Positions 26,387 to 35,711 of a stretch of DNA of 63,638 bases are shown here, in pieces. The notes beneath the pieces were generated by a model that saw nothing but the letters and a program-made list of their open reading frames with translations, did no database searches and had not been told where the DNA came from. Location: positions 436 through 64,073 of the forward strand of contig NZ_SBLC01000018.1 in NCBI RefSeq assembly GCF_004054105.1, written 5' to 3'. This stretch comes from Falsigemmobacter intermedius. GTDB lineage: Bacteria; Pseudomonadota; Alphaproteobacteria; Rhodobacterales; Rhodobacteraceae. Position numbers and translations under genes: made by a program. Numbering within the stretch: the first letter of the stretch is position 1; the number at the start of each line of letters is the position of its first letter.

Positions 26387-27616
26387 ATGCGTCGCGTCGT
26401 CATCACCGGCATCGGCATCGTATCCCCCATCGGCAATAACGCCGCTGAAGTGACCGAGAGCCTGCGCCTGGGCCGTTCGGGCATCGTGGCCTCTGAAGAC
26501 TATGCCGAACACGGCTTCCGCTCGCGCGTGCACGGCACGCCGAAGATCGTGCTGGAAGACCATATCGACAAACGCGACCTGCGCTTCATGGGCGACGGCG
26601 CGGCCTATAACTTCATCGCCATGGATCAGGCGGTGAAGGATTCGGGCCTCACCCCTGAGCAGGTCTCGAATGAACGCACCGGCATCATCGTAGGCTCCGG
26701 CGGTCCCTCGACCAAGTCGTTCTACAAAGCCCATAACATCGTGCGCGACAGCGGCTCGCCCAAGCGCATCGGGCCGTTCGGCGTGACCAAGGGCATGTCC
26801 TCGACCAACTCAGCCTGCCTTGCCACGCCCTTCAAGATCAAAGGCGTGAACTATTCGATCACCTCAGCCTGCTCGACTTCGGCGCATTGCATCGGCAATG
26901 GCACCGAGCTGATCCAGTTCGGCAAACAGGACATCGTTTTTGCCGGCGGCGGCGAGGAACTCGACTGGACGCTCTCGTGCCTTTTCGATGCCATGGGCGC
27001 CATGTCGTCGAAATATAATGACAGCCCCGAAACCGCCTCGCGCCCGTTTGACGCCACCCGTGACGGCTTCGTCATCGCCGGCGGCGGTGGTGTTGTGGTT
27101 CTGGAAGAACTCGAACACGCCCTCGCCCGTGGTGCGAAAATCTATGCCGAAGTGACCGGCTATGGCGCCACCTCGGACGGCGCGGATATGGTGGCCCCCT
27201 CGGGCGAAGGCGGCGAACGCTCAATGCGTCAGGCGCTCTCGACCCTGCCGGAAGGCCGTAAGGTCAGCTATATCAACGCCCATGGCACCTCGACCCCCGC
27301 AGGCGATGTGACCGAAGTCAAAGCGATCCGCCGCGTCTTCGGTGAAGGCAATGTGCCGCCGATCTCCTCGACCAAATCGCTGACCGGCCACTCGCTCGGC
27401 GCAACCGGTGTGCATGAGGCGATCTATTCGATCCTGATGATGGAAAACAATTTCATCGCAGCCTCGGCCAATGTCACCGAGCTTGATCCCGAGATCAAAC
27501 CGGAAGAGATCGCCACCACCCGCGTCGACAATGTCGATTTCGATTCGATCCTGTCGAACAGCTTCGGCTTCGGCGGCACCAATGCGACCCTGGTGCTCAG
27601 CAAATACCGCGGCTGA
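26387..27616 (+). CDS. fabB: Beta-ketoacyl-ACP synthase I
   Basis: Elongates the cis-3-decenoyl-ACP made by FabA. The 409-aa protein has the normal length. Triad: Cys in [14 protein letters not shown] (about 162), His in [12 protein letters not shown] and His in [20 protein letters not shown] precedes the ATG. In an operon with fabA; a terminator follows. Confidence 0.97.
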   Translation: MRRVVITGIGIVSPIGNNAAEVTESLRLGRSGIVASEDYAEHGFRSRVHGTPKIVLEDHIDKRDLRFMGDGAAYNFIAMDQAVKDSGLTPEQVSNERTGIIVGSGGPSTKSFYKAHNIVRDSGSPKRIGPFGVTKGMSSTNSACLATPFKIKGVNYSITSACSTSAHCIGNGTELIQFGKQDIVFAGGGEELDWTLSCLFDAMGAMSSKYNDSPETASRPFDATRDGFVIAGGGGVVVLEELEHALARGAKIYAEVTGYGATSDGADMVAPSGEGGERSMRQALSTLPEGRKVSYINAHGTSTPAGDVTEVKAIRRVFGEGNVPPISSTKSLTGHSLGATGVHEAIYSILMMENNFIAASANVTELDPEIKPEEIATTRVDNVDFDSILSNSFGFGGTNATLVLSKYRG

Positions 27617-27634
27617 TCAAGCTCCGGCCTGAAC

Positions 27635-27673
27635 AGAAAAGCCCCCTGTGCCGATCGCGCAGGGGGCTTTTCT
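27635..27673 (+). terminator. Intrinsic terminator after fabB
   Basis: Perfect 14-bp stem (27635-27648 with 27660-27673), GCCCCC-rich with flanking A and T runs. It directly abuts copy A of the dispersed repeat. Confidence 0.88.
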
Positions 27674-27733
27674 TTGGTTTTTTCAAAATACTCCCGGGAG
27701 GGGTCAGGGGAGGGCAGGCAGCCCTCCCCTGCG
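27673..27733 (-). repeat. Dispersed 3'-end element, copy A
   Basis: Reading away from the clpB stop: an 11-bp GC hairpin (CAGGGGAGGGC arm paired with GCCCTCCCCTG) about 4 bp after the stop, then GGGAGTATTTTGAAAA and AACCAAAG. One of four copies (27.7, 32.9, 52.4 and 55.4 kb) with the same order. Confidence 0.8.
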
Positions 27734-27736
27734 CTT

Positions 27737-30355
27737 TCAGTGCAGCTTCTTCTCGCCCCGCACCAGATCCGGCGGCGTGACCGAGAGCCGCCCGTCAATG
27801 GTCAGCCCCTCAGCCGTGGCCGAGACCGGCACCACCGCCCCGTCCAGCACCTGGCCCGAGAGCAGCAGCTCCGCCAGCGGATCCTGCACATGACGCTGGA
27901 TCACCCGCTTCAGCGGCCTTGCGCCAAAGACCGGATCATAGCCGGCATCGGCCAGCCAGGCCTGACCGGCCGCATCGACCTCCAGGGTGATCTTGCGCGC
28001 ATCAAGCCGCTTTTGCAGGCGACGCAGCTGGATCTCAACGATGCCGTCCATATTCTCCCGGGTCAGCCGGTCGAAGATGATCGTCTCATCAAGACGGTTC
28101 AGGAACTCTGGGCGGAAATGCGCCCGCACCGCTTCCATCACTTCCGAACGTGCCAGACGGCTGTCGGACCCTTCCGGAAGCTGGCTCAGCGCCTGGCTGC
28201 CAAGGTTTGAGGTCAGGATGATCAGCGTCTGCTTGAAGTCCACCGTGCGGCCCTGACCATCGGTCAGCTGCCCGTCATCCAGCACCTGCAACAGCACGTT
28301 GAAGACATCCGGATGGGCCTTCTCCACCTCATCAAACAGCACCACCTGATAGGGACGGCGCCGCACGGCCTCGGTCAGAACCCCGCCCTCATCATAGCCG
28401 ACATAGCCGGGGGGCGCGCCGATCAGCCGGGCCACGGAATGTTTCTCCATGAATTCCGACATATCGATCCGCACCATGGCCTGATCGTCGTCAAAGAGGT
28501 ATTCCGCCACCGCCTTGGTCAGCTCGGTTTTCCCCACGCCGGTCGGCCCCAGGAAGAGGAACGATCCCAGCGGGCGGTTTTCGTCATTCAACCCCGCCCG
28601 CGCCCGGCGCACGGCGTTGGACACGGCCACAACCGCCTCGCGCTGACCGATGACCCGGCGGCCGAGTTCTTCTTCCATCTTCAGCAGCTTCTCGCGCTCA
28701 CCCTCCAGCATCTTGGAGGTCGGGATCCCCGTCCAGCGCTCGATCACTTCCGCGATCTGCTCGGGCCGCACGGCGTCAGAGACCAGCTTGGCACTCTCCA
28801 GCCCTTCGGCCTCACCGATCTGACGCTCAAGCTCCGGGATCCGGCCATATTGCAACTCACCGGCTTTGGCGAAATTGCCGTCACGCTTGGCGATATCCAG
28901 CTCGGCGCGGGCCTTCTCCAGCTTCTCTTTCAGATCGCGCGCGCCTTCCAGTCGGTCCCGCTCGGCCTGCCACTGCGCGGTCAGCTCGCTTGAGCGTTCC
29001 TGCAGTTCGGCAAGCTCTTTCTCCAGCCGCTCCAGCCGGTCTTTCGAGGCCGCATCATCCTCGCGCTTCAGCGCCTCTGACTCAATGGTCAGCTGCAGGA
29101 TCTGACGATCCAGTGCATCGAGCTCTTCGGGCTTGCTGTCCACTTCCATCCGCAGCCGCGAGGCCGCCTCATCGACAAGGTCGATGGCCTTATCGGGCAG
29201 GAACCGGTCGGTAATATAGCGGTGCGACAGCGTCGCCGCCGCCACCAGCGCCGAATCGGCGATGCGGACCCCGTGGTGCAGCTCATATTTCTCTTTGATC
29301 CCGCGCAGGATCGAGATGGTGTCCTCCACCGTCGGCTCCGAGACCATCACCGGCTGGAAGCGCCGTGCCAGGGCCGCGTCTTTTTCCACATGCTTGCGGT
29401 ATTCATCCAGCGTCGTGGCCCCCACGCAGTGGAGTTCCCCCCGCGCCAGCGCAGGTTTCAAAAGGTTCGCCGCGTCCATCGCCCCATCGGCCTTACCGGC
29501 CCCGACCAGGGTGTGCATCTCGTCGATAAAGAGGATGATCTCACCGGCCGCTCCGGTCACCTCCGACAGGATCGACTTCAGACGCTCTTCGAACTCACCG
29601 CGGTATTTCGCGCCTGCAATCAGCGCGCCCATATCGAGCGCCAGCAGCCGCTTGTTGCGCAAAGATTCCGGCACGTCGCCATTGACGATGCGCAGAGCCA
29701 GACCTTCCGCGATGGCGGTCTTACCCACCCCCGGCTCGCCGATCAGAACGGGGTTGTTCTTGGTGCGCCGCGACAGCACCTGCATGGTGCGGCGGATTTC
29801 CTCATCACGCCCGATGATCGGGTCGATCTTCCCCTCAGCCGCAGCTTCCGTCAGATCGCGGGCATATTTCTTCAACGCCTCATAGCCTTCTTCGGCCGAA
29901 GCACTGTCGGCCGTCCGGCCCTTGCGGATGTCATTGATCGCAATGTTGAGCTTCTGCGCCGTCACAGCCCCCGCATCCAGCGCCTCTTTGGCGCGTGAGG
30001 GCACCATGGCCAGCGCCATCAGAATGCGCTCGACAGGCACGAAGCTGTCACCGGCTTTCTTCGCCAGATCCTCAGCCTCAGTCAGCACCCGCACGAGGGT
30101 CTGATCGGTATAGACCTCCCCATTGCCGCCCGAAACTTTCGGCAGACGTGAGACCGTCAGATCCACGCTTTCCGCCACCCGCTCAGGCGCACCACCCGCA
30201 CGGCGGATCAGGTTTGAGGACAGCCCCTGGTCATCATCCATCAGGGCTTTCAGAAGATGCTCCGGCACCAGTCGCTGGTGACCCTCGCGCATCGCAATCG
30301 TCTGGGCCGCCTGCAGAAAGCCGCGCGACCGTTCCGTGAACTTTTCCAGGTTCAT
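27737..30355 (-). CDS. clpB: ATP-dependent disaggregase ClpB
   Basis: Hexameric AAA+ chaperone that works with DnaK. 872 aa from [17 protein letters not shown], behind AAGGAG; the upstream extension is rejected. Order: Clp N-domain (1-145), first AAA+ with GEPGVGKTA (about 205), coiled-coil M domain (about 410-530, rich in Leu/Glu/Arg), second AAA+ with [10 protein letters not shown] (about 605), and a C-terminal small domain. Upstream lies an inverted repeat that may be part of its heat-shock control. Confidence 0.97.
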   Translation of the reverse strand: MNLEKFTERSRGFLQAAQTIAMREGHQRLVPEHLLKALMDDDQGLSSNLIRRAGGAPERVAESVDLTVSRLPKVSGGNGEVYTDQTLVRVLTEAEDLAKKAGDSFVPVERILMALAMVPSRAKEALDAGAVTAQKLNIAINDIRKGRTADSASAEEGYEALKKYARDLTEAAAEGKIDPIIGRDEEIRRTMQVLSRRTKNNPVLIGEPGVGKTAIAEGLALRIVNGDVPESLRNKRLLALDMGALIAGAKYRGEFEERLKSILSEVTGAAGEIILFIDEMHTLVGAGKADGAMDAANLLKPALARGELHCVGATTLDEYRKHVEKDAALARRFQPVMVSEPTVEDTISILRGIKEKYELHHGVRIADSALVAAATLSHRYITDRFLPDKAIDLVDEAASRLRMEVDSKPEELDALDRQILQLTIESEALKREDDAASKDRLERLEKELAELQERSSELTAQWQAERDRLEGARDLKEKLEKARAELDIAKRDGNFAKAGELQYGRIPELERQIGEAEGLESAKLVSDAVRPEQIAEVIERWTGIPTSKMLEGEREKLLKMEEELGRRVIGQREAVVAVSNAVRRARAGLNDENRPLGSFLFLGPTGVGKTELTKAVAEYLFDDDQAMVRIDMSEFMEKHSVARLIGAPPGYVGYDEGGVLTEAVRRRPYQVVLFDEVEKAHPDVFNVLLQVLDDGQLTDGQGRTVDFKQTLIILTSNLGSQALSQLPEGSDSRLARSEVMEAVRAHFRPEFLNRLDETIIFDRLTRENMDGIVEIQLRRLQKRLDARKITLEVDAAGQAWLADAGYDPVFGARPLKRVIQRHVQDPLAELLLSGQVLDGAVVPVSATAEGLTIDGRLSVTPPDLVRGEKKLH

Positions 30356-30450
30356 CGGGTTCTCCTTCTGTGAAGCACCGCTCCGGCCCGCCCGGGTCCC
30401 CGGCACGGGCCCTGCGGCCTTGCCTTAAGATTTGGGAGCGCCCCTGGAAA

Positions 30451-30481
30451 ATGCAACACCCCGATGCGCCTGAGGTTGCAT
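30451..30481. promoter_or_regulatory. Inverted repeat ATGCAAC-N17-GTTGCAT upstream of clpB
   Basis: Seven-bp perfect arms (30451-30457 with 30475-30481), about 95-125 bp upstream of the clpB start. On the clpB strand the second arm leads into TTGCAT-N12-CTCCCAAAT, loosely like a sigma-32 -35/-10 pair. It is not CIRCE. Candidate operator or promoter, unproven. Confidence 0.4.
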
Positions 30482-30498
30482 GATTTTTTCGGCTCCCC

Positions 30499-31272
30499 TC
30501 AGCCCCGCTCCTTCGGGCGGATCAGCGCCGGGGGCCGCAGAGCCTCCGCCGCTTTAAACAGGCTGAAGGTCTGATTGACGTAGTTCACCACCCCCGACAT
30601 CGCCTCCATCCAGGCCAGCAACTCAGGGCTGCGTTCGGTTTCCACCAGCTGCACCGGGCGGTCCGGGCCATCCCCTTCAAACTGCACGTAAAAGAGCGGG
30701 TCACCGCGCCTGAGCACCAGATCTTTCGAGGTGTCATGCCACTCCATCGCCCACATCAGCGGCCGCACCCAGGCATGGATCGGAAAGCGCCCGCCAAAGA
30801 TCGTGCCGGGCAGAGGCTGGGGGCGGTAATGGGCAAAGCTGTCAAGCTGGGTGATATAACAGACCTCTTCGGCCACAAAACAATAGGGCAGCATCAGCTG
30901 CACCGTGGGCCGGTCGGGGTAGCGCCACTCCGCCTCACTGACCAGGGCGAGAACCTGGCTCAGCTTATTGCTGCGGATCCCCGCCCCCGCGCCGGCGCGG
31001 TTGATCAGATGCGCCTGCCCCTTCTCATCGCGGCCAAAGCCGATGTGCAGATCATAGGGGCAGCGGATCAGGAAATAGCGGCTCTCCAGCTGGATCACGC
31101 CGGGGCAGCGCGCCGCCGATTTCGCATGGGTCCGGTTGGTCTGGCGAAAGCTCACCCGCTCGGGCGGGTCAAAAAGCACCGCGCCCTTGTCGGAATTCAG
31201 AAACCACCCCACCCGCAGCGGACCACTGCCGGGGCTGCCCTCAGGGCGCGTGAGGTTGATGGTAATCTCCAT
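30499..31272 (-). CDS. Conserved-looking protein of unknown function
   Basis: 257 aa from MEITINLTRPEG (the extension to 31308 is low-complexity Gly/Ala). No signal peptide or membrane segment. It is rich in aromatic residues: YFLIRCPYDLHIGFGRDEKG near residue 70, WRYPDRPTVQLMLPYCF around 120, FGGRFPIHAWVRPLMWAMEW around 165. I do not recognise the family with certainty. Codon use resembles that of its neighbours, so it looks like a real, resident gene. It lies between clpB and the helicase, all on the minus strand. Confidence 0.75.
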   Translation of the reverse strand: MEITINLTRPEGSPGSGPLRVGWFLNSDKGAVLFDPPERVSFRQTNRTHAKSAARCPGVIQLESRYFLIRCPYDLHIGFGRDEKGQAHLINRAGAGAGIRSNKLSQVLALVSEAEWRYPDRPTVQLMLPYCFVAEEVCYITQLDSFAHYRPQPLPGTIFGGRFPIHAWVRPLMWAMEWHDTSKDLVLRRGDPLFYVQFEGDGPDRPVQLVETERSPELLAWMEAMSGVVNYVNQTFSLFKAAEALRPPALIRPKERG

Positions 31273-31332
31273 GGGTCCGTCTCCCGCTGCTCCCCCGCCC
31301 ACCGCCATGCTGGCGCAGAGGGCAGCAGGGCG

Positions 31333-32865
31333 TCAATCGCTCTCGGCGGTCAGCGTCAGCGCCGCCGGAACCGTGACCTTCAGATCCTCCACCGTGAGCG
31401 CATAGGTCGGCCGCGCCAGCCGGTTGCGCACCACCCAGTAAAGCCGGTTCTCGGCGCGGGTAATCGCCACATAGGCCAGCCGCTTCCAGAGCGGCAATCC
31501 CGCCTCTGACCGCCCGGCCCGCGCCGCGGCCCAAAGATCCGGCGCAAAGACCTGCACTTCGGGCCATTGTGAGCCTTGCGCCTTATGGATCGTCACCGCC
31601 GCCCCATGCAGAAAGGTCGCCCCCATCCGGGCGGCGGCCGGGATGAAGGGCTCTTCCTCATCGGGCTTTTCGATCTTGATGATGGAGGCCGCCGAGACCT
31701 GCGGATCATCTGCGCCAAAGACATGCAGCCGCGCAAAGCCGTCCTTTTTGCCCGGCCCCAGATAGATGACCTGAGCGCCCTTGATCAGCCCCCGCGCCTC
31801 CAGATCGATCCGCTTTTTGCGATGCTTCAGCGGCAATTCAATCCCGTCACAGATCAAAGGCTCGCCGGTCAGCAGCTCCGTCTCCGGCGCACCATGGGCA
31901 GCGCGGAAGGCATTGATCAGCCGGATCCGCGTGGCATTGCGCCAGACCAGCACCGGAGAGCGCGCCATCAGATCGGCATCCACCCGCTCGGCCATGACCA
32001 CCCGGTCATCGCGCCGCGCGGCCTCACCGACCATCTGCTCAAAATCTTCAAAACTCAGCCCCGGATCAGCGAGGGCATGGGCCAGATCGAGAATCGGGCT
32101 GTCAGTCTGCTGGCGGTGGATCCGCTCCAGATGCACCCGGCGTTCTTTCGGCAGACGATCAAAGACCATCTCCCCCGACAGCCCCACCGGGGCCAGCTGC
32201 GCCGGATCGCCAAAGAGCACCAGGGTCGGGAAAATCTCTTTTAAGTCCTCAAACTGCCGCTCATCCAGCATCGAGCTTTCATCGATAAAGCCGATGTCCA
32301 AAGGCTCTTCGCGCCGCTTCCAGCCCTGAATGAAATCCGACCCCCGCAGACCGGCCGCGGCCAATGCGCCGGGGATCGACTTCACATTCTCAAAAAAGGC
32401 CTTCGCCCGCTCCAGCGCCTGCTCGGTCAGCTCTTCCATGACCGGCTTCTCACCGGTCCCGGCAAGCCAGTCCGCCAGCTTTTCATATTCCGGCGCATAG
32501 ATCGGCGTATAAAGAATGCGGTGAATGGTCGTCGCCGGCACCCCCCGCGTCCGCAGCACCGAGGCCGCCTTATTCGTCGGCGCCAGAACGGCCAGCGTGC
32601 GCCGCTCGCGCCGCTTTTTGCCCTCATAATCGCCCGAAACAATTTCCAGCCCGGCTTCGGTCAGCTCTTTGACCAGCTGCGACAGCAGCATGGTCTTGCC
32701 CGACCCCGCCTTGCCGGTCACCGCCAGAACGCCGCCCCCCACACCATCAGGGGCATCCAGAATGCCATCCGCGGCATTGACCCCGGCCTTCAGCAAAAGC
32801 GCCTGAACGCGGTCAAAGGCCTCAGCCTGGTCGTCGGAAAAAACAATGCTCGGAGTGCTGTTCAT
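31333..32865 (-). CDS. RecD/Dda-like superfamily 1 helicase
   Basis: 510 aa from MNSTPSIVFSDDQAEAF (ATG at 32877 also possible; the reading to 33024 runs through the dispersed repeat and is rejected). Walker A GKAGSGKT at 51-58, motif II GFIDESSMLDERQFEDL, motif III FGDPAQLAPVG, motif V HKAQGSQWPEVQVF and motif VI YVAITRAENRLYWV. This layout (ATPase plus UvrD-C2) fits a stand-alone 5'-3' RecD2/Dda-type helicase, probably in repair or replication restart. No recB/recC nearby. Confidence 0.9.
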   Translation of the reverse strand: MNSTPSIVFSDDQAEAFDRVQALLLKAGVNAADGILDAPDGVGGGVLAVTGKAGSGKTMLLSQLVKELTEAGLEIVSGDYEGKKRRERRTLAVLAPTNKAASVLRTRGVPATTIHRILYTPIYAPEYEKLADWLAGTGEKPVMEELTEQALERAKAFFENVKSIPGALAAAGLRGSDFIQGWKRREEPLDIGFIDESSMLDERQFEDLKEIFPTLVLFGDPAQLAPVGLSGEMVFDRLPKERRVHLERIHRQQTDSPILDLAHALADPGLSFEDFEQMVGEAARRDDRVVMAERVDADLMARSPVLVWRNATRIRLINAFRAAHGAPETELLTGEPLICDGIELPLKHRKKRIDLEARGLIKGAQVIYLGPGKKDGFARLHVFGADDPQVSAASIIKIEKPDEEEPFIPAAARMGATFLHGAAVTIHKAQGSQWPEVQVFAPDLWAAARAGRSEAGLPLWKRLAYVAITRAENRLYWVVRNRLARPTYALTVEDLKVTVPAALTLTAESD

Positions 32866-32919
32866 GGGCGCGACCATAGCGGCAGCCGCACCCAAAGGAA
32901 ATCCGCCGCCCCCTTCGAC

Positions 32920-32970
32920 TTTGGCTTTTTCAAAATACTCCGGGGGGCCGGGGGCAGCGCCCCCGGGGTC
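32920..32970 (-). repeat. Dispersed 3'-end element, copy B
   Basis: Begins about 20 bp after the SDR stop: hairpin CCGGGGGC-AGC-GCCCCCGG (8 bp), then GGGGGGAGTATTTTG and AAAAAGCCAAAG. Sits between the SDR and helicase genes, both on the minus strand. Its translation produces the false PEYFEKAK stretch in the over-long helicase reading. Confidence 0.8.
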
Positions 32971-32986
32971 GCGACAAAGCCTGACC

Positions 32987-33730
32987 TCAGATACAGCGCC
33001 CGCCGTCCACTTCCATAGCCACACCCGTCACCATCGAGGCCTCATCAGAGCAAAGATAAAGCGCCGCATTGGCCAGATCCTCAGGAGTTGAGAACCTCCC
33101 CAGCGGAATGGTTGAAAGAAACTTCGCCCGCATCTCCGGCGTGTCTTCGCCCATAAAACTTGCCAGCAGCGGCGTCTCGCCCGCCACCGGATTAAGCGCA
33201 TTGACCCGCACGCCAAAGGGCGCCAGTTCCACCGCCATGGCCCGCGTCGCCGTAATCACGAAACCTTTCGAGGCATTATACCAGCTCAGCTTCGGGCGCG
33301 GGCTGACCCCGGCTGTTGAGGCGATGTTCAAAATCGCCCCCGAGCGCCGCGCCTTCATCCCGCCTGCAAAGGCTTTTGCCATCAGATAGATCGATTTGGC
33401 ATTCACCCCGATCACCCGGTCAAAATCCGCCTCAGAGATCTCCTCCATAAAAGCGGGCAGATGGGTGACACCGGCGTTATTGACCAGAATATCGGGTGCG
33501 CCGCCGAATTCGGCCTGCGCCGCCTCGGCCAGCGCCGCAACAGAGGAACCATCGGCGACATTGCAGGCCACGGCCAGACCGCCGATCTCCGCTGCCACAG
33601 CCTCAGCCCCCGCGAGGTTGATATCGGCCACGATGACCCGCGCGCCTTCCTGCGCGAAACGCCGCGCGATCCCCGCGCCAAAGCCAGAGCCCGCGCCGGT
33701 CACGATCGCCGTTTTTCCCTGAAGCCGCAT
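32987..33730 (-). CDS. SDR-family oxidoreductase
   Basis: 247-aa classical short-chain dehydrogenase. NAD(P) loop TGAGSGFGAGIA (about 11-22), Asp in VADINLAG favouring NAD, NNAG (about 90), and the catalytic Ser (IASTAGVS) and YNASK (about 150-155). The substrate is unknown. Copy B of the dispersed element follows its stop. Confidence 0.9.
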   Translation of the reverse strand: MRLQGKTAIVTGAGSGFGAGIARRFAQEGARVIVADINLAGAEAVAAEIGGLAVACNVADGSSVAALAEAAQAEFGGAPDILVNNAGVTHLPAFMEEISEADFDRVIGVNAKSIYLMAKAFAGGMKARRSGAILNIASTAGVSPRPKLSWYNASKGFVITATRAMAVELAPFGVRVNALNPVAGETPLLASFMGEDTPEMRAKFLSTIPLGRFSTPEDLANAALYLCSDEASMVTGVAMEVDGGRCI

Positions 33731-33793
33731 CCCGTTCCTCCCGTCAGCTGTCGCCGAACTAGGCCACGGATCGCGCAGCTTCGCAAGCCGCGC

Positions 33794-34237
33794 TCACTCC
33801 TCGCCGCCAAAGCGCTGGCGCAGATCGCGCAGCACCGGCAGGGCTGCGCGGACGCGGTCCTCCCCAAGGGCGGTTACCGTTCCCGACAGCAGGGGCACAA
33901 TGGCCTGAAGCGCCGTATCCCGGGCGGCCCGGCCGGCAGGGCTGATGCCCACGAATTTGCGCCGCGCATCATCCCAGTCGGGGCGGATATGCACATGGCC
34001 CGCCCATTCCAGCCGCGCCAGCGTATTGGTCATTGCCCCGCGGGTGACGTGAAAGGCCCGCGCCAGCTGGGCAGGCGTGCGTTCTTCGCCCGCCCGCGCC
34101 AGCAGGTTCAGAACCGAGAAATGCGACAGCTCCATCCCTTTGGGCAGGGCGCGGCTTAACTCAGCCCGTGCAAGCTGGTCGGCCATGAAAAGCTCGCTGA
34201 AGAGAGCGACGGCCAGATCGCCGGTGCGGTCGTTCAT
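33794..34237 (-). CDS. MarR-family transcriptional regulator
   Basis: 147 aa. Winged helix region around residues 35-105: FSVLNLLARAGEERTPAQLA, then AFHVTRGAMTNTLARLEWAG (recognition helix) and the wing DWDDARRKFVGISPAGR. Such proteins usually repress nearby transport or aromatic metabolism genes. It lies 3 bp downstream of the nitrilase gene, so it is probably cotranscribed with it and grxC. Confidence 0.9.
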   Translation of the reverse strand: MNDRTGDLAVALFSELFMADQLARAELSRALPKGMELSHFSVLNLLARAGEERTPAQLARAFHVTRGAMTNTLARLEWAGHVHIRPDWDDARRKFVGISPAGRAARDTALQAIVPLLSGTVTALGEDRVRAALPVLRDLRQRFGGEE

Positions 34238-34240
34238 GGG

Positions 34241-35071
34241 TCAGGGGCCCGAAAACGGGCGGTCATGGCTGAGCGAGGGCACGCGGTGACGCGCAGTCTT
34301 CACCGCATCAAGGCTGATGTCGGCAAAGATGACGCCGGGCCCGGTGCCTGCATCTGCGACCACTTCGCCCCAGGGCGCGATGATCATCGAATGGCCAAAG
34401 GTGCGCCGTCCGGGGCCGTCAGGCTGCGGGTGATGCCCGGTCTGTGCCGGAGCCAGCACCCAGGCGCCGTTCTCAATGGCGCGGGCGCGCAGCAGCACTT
34501 CCCAATGCGCCGCACCGGTGATGTGGTTAAAGGCTGCCGGGATCGCCAGGATCTGCGCACCCTTCTGCGCAAGGGCCCGAAACAGATGCGGGAACCGCAG
34601 ATCATAGCAGACCGACATGCCCAGCATCCCGAAGGGGGTCTCCGCCACCACCGCCTGCGCACCGGGGCGATAGGCGGCGGATTCGCGAAAGACCTCGGTT
34701 TCCGAGACATTCACGTCAAACATATGGATCTTGTCGTAGCGCGCCTTAATCTCTCCGTCCGGCCCGATCAGGAAGGAGCGGTTGGCAAAGCGGCCATCCG
34801 CATCCTCTGTCCTGAGCCCGATCGAGCCGATCAGCAGCCAGATCCCGGCCTTCGCCGCTTCTTCACGAAGCGCTTTCAGCGTCAGGTCATCCTCTTCACG
34901 GGCGATGACCTTTTGCTGCCAGTCGCGCCGCGCGCTCATCAGATGGGTGCATTCGGGGGTCAGCACGAATTCCGCGCCCCCCGCCACAGCCTCGCGGATC
35001 AGCGCAAGGGTGGGACCAAGATTCTCTGCCGGATCTTCCCCGACATTGAGCTGAACGACGGCGACGCGCAT
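34241..35071 (-). CDS. Nitrilase-superfamily amidase (Nit1-like)
   Basis: 276 aa. Carbon-nitrogen hydrolase triad: Glu in FVLTPECTHLM, Lys in RYDKIHMFDVN and Cys in GMSVCYDLRFPHLFRAL. The close fit to the Nit1/YafV-like group suggests deaminated-glutathione amidase or omega-amidase activity (inference). Located 4 bp after grxC; a glutathione-linked role for both would make sense. Confidence 0.9.
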   Translation of the reverse strand: MRVAVVQLNVGEDPAENLGPTLALIREAVAGGAEFVLTPECTHLMSARRDWQQKVIAREEDDLTLKALREEAAKAGIWLLIGSIGLRTEDADGRFANRSFLIGPDGEIKARYDKIHMFDVNVSETEVFRESAAYRPGAQAVVAETPFGMLGMSVCYDLRFPHLFRALAQKGAQILAIPAAFNHITGAAHWEVLLRARAIENGAWVLAPAQTGHHPQPDGPGRRTFGHSMIIAPWGEVVADAGTGPGVIFADISLDAVKTARHRVPSLSHDRPFSGP

Positions 35072-35075
35072 CAGA

Positions 35076-35333
35076 TCAGTCCTTCAGCAGCGGATCGAGT
35101 TTTCCGGCCGCATCCAGCGCATGGATGTCATCCGAGCCGCCGACATGGCGGTCATTGATGAAGATCTGCGGCACGGTGCGGCCGCCATTGGCGCGGATGG
35201 TCATCTTTTCGCGCATCGCAGGATCGGCGCTGACATCGATCTCTGTGAAAGCGACGCCCTTTGCGGTCAGCAGCCGTTTGGCGCGCTGGCAATAGGGGCA
35301 GGTGGGGGTGGTGTAAATTTCAACGATGCTCAT
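35076..35333 (-). CDS. grxC: Glutaredoxin 3
   Basis: 85 aa, dithiol glutaredoxin with CPYC active site (Cys12, Cys15), the cis-Pro motif GGRTVPQIF and GGSDDIHALD for glutathione binding. Reduces disulfides with glutathione. First gene of grxC-nitrilase-marR on the minus strand. Confidence 0.96.
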   Translation of the reverse strand: MSIVEIYTTPTCPYCQRAKRLLTAKGVAFTEIDVSADPAMREKMTIRANGGRTVPQIFINDRHVGGSDDIHALDAAGKLDPLLKD

Positions 35334-35711
35334 CAGAGGCTCCCTGAACGCCTTAGCCTCTGACTATAGGCGGATGCGGGGCAGGCACAACCACCGCAAC
35401 CGCCCTGAGCCCATTCAATCCCAAAGGCGCAGAGAGGGGCGGAAATGTGGCGCAGTTGTGAAAAGCGCAGAGTTTTCCTGCAAAGACTGTTTCCCTCAAC
35501 AGGCCGCAGCACTGCCGCAGAGGGCAGAAATAAACATGAATAGTTTATGCATCTTTTGCGCGTCCCTGCGCCTTTGCTTCGCCATTTTTGTGCAGATTGC
35601 GGCCCGATCGCGGCGGAAAATTCCCTGGTGTCACCTCTGGCTGACCCCATTCTGGCCCCAATCTGCCGGAAATCTGGAGCCTGGCCCACGGTTGTGCCGA
35701 AGGGGAGTGTG
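35334..35711. promoter_or_regulatory. Intergenic region between grxC and LysR gene
   Basis: 378 bp without a credible gene between divergent grxC and the LysR gene. It contains a 19-bp palindrome ATAAAC-N7-GTTTAT (35530-35548) in an AT-rich patch. The size and symmetry suit a LysR-type operator for the divergent pair. The small plus-strand ORF from 35326 is not family-like. Confidence 0.5.

Noticed and set aside
31333-33024. N-terminal extension of the helicase (563-aa reading)
   Set aside because: The extra residues translate the dispersed repeat (PEYFEKAK) and part of the SDR gene's 3' end.
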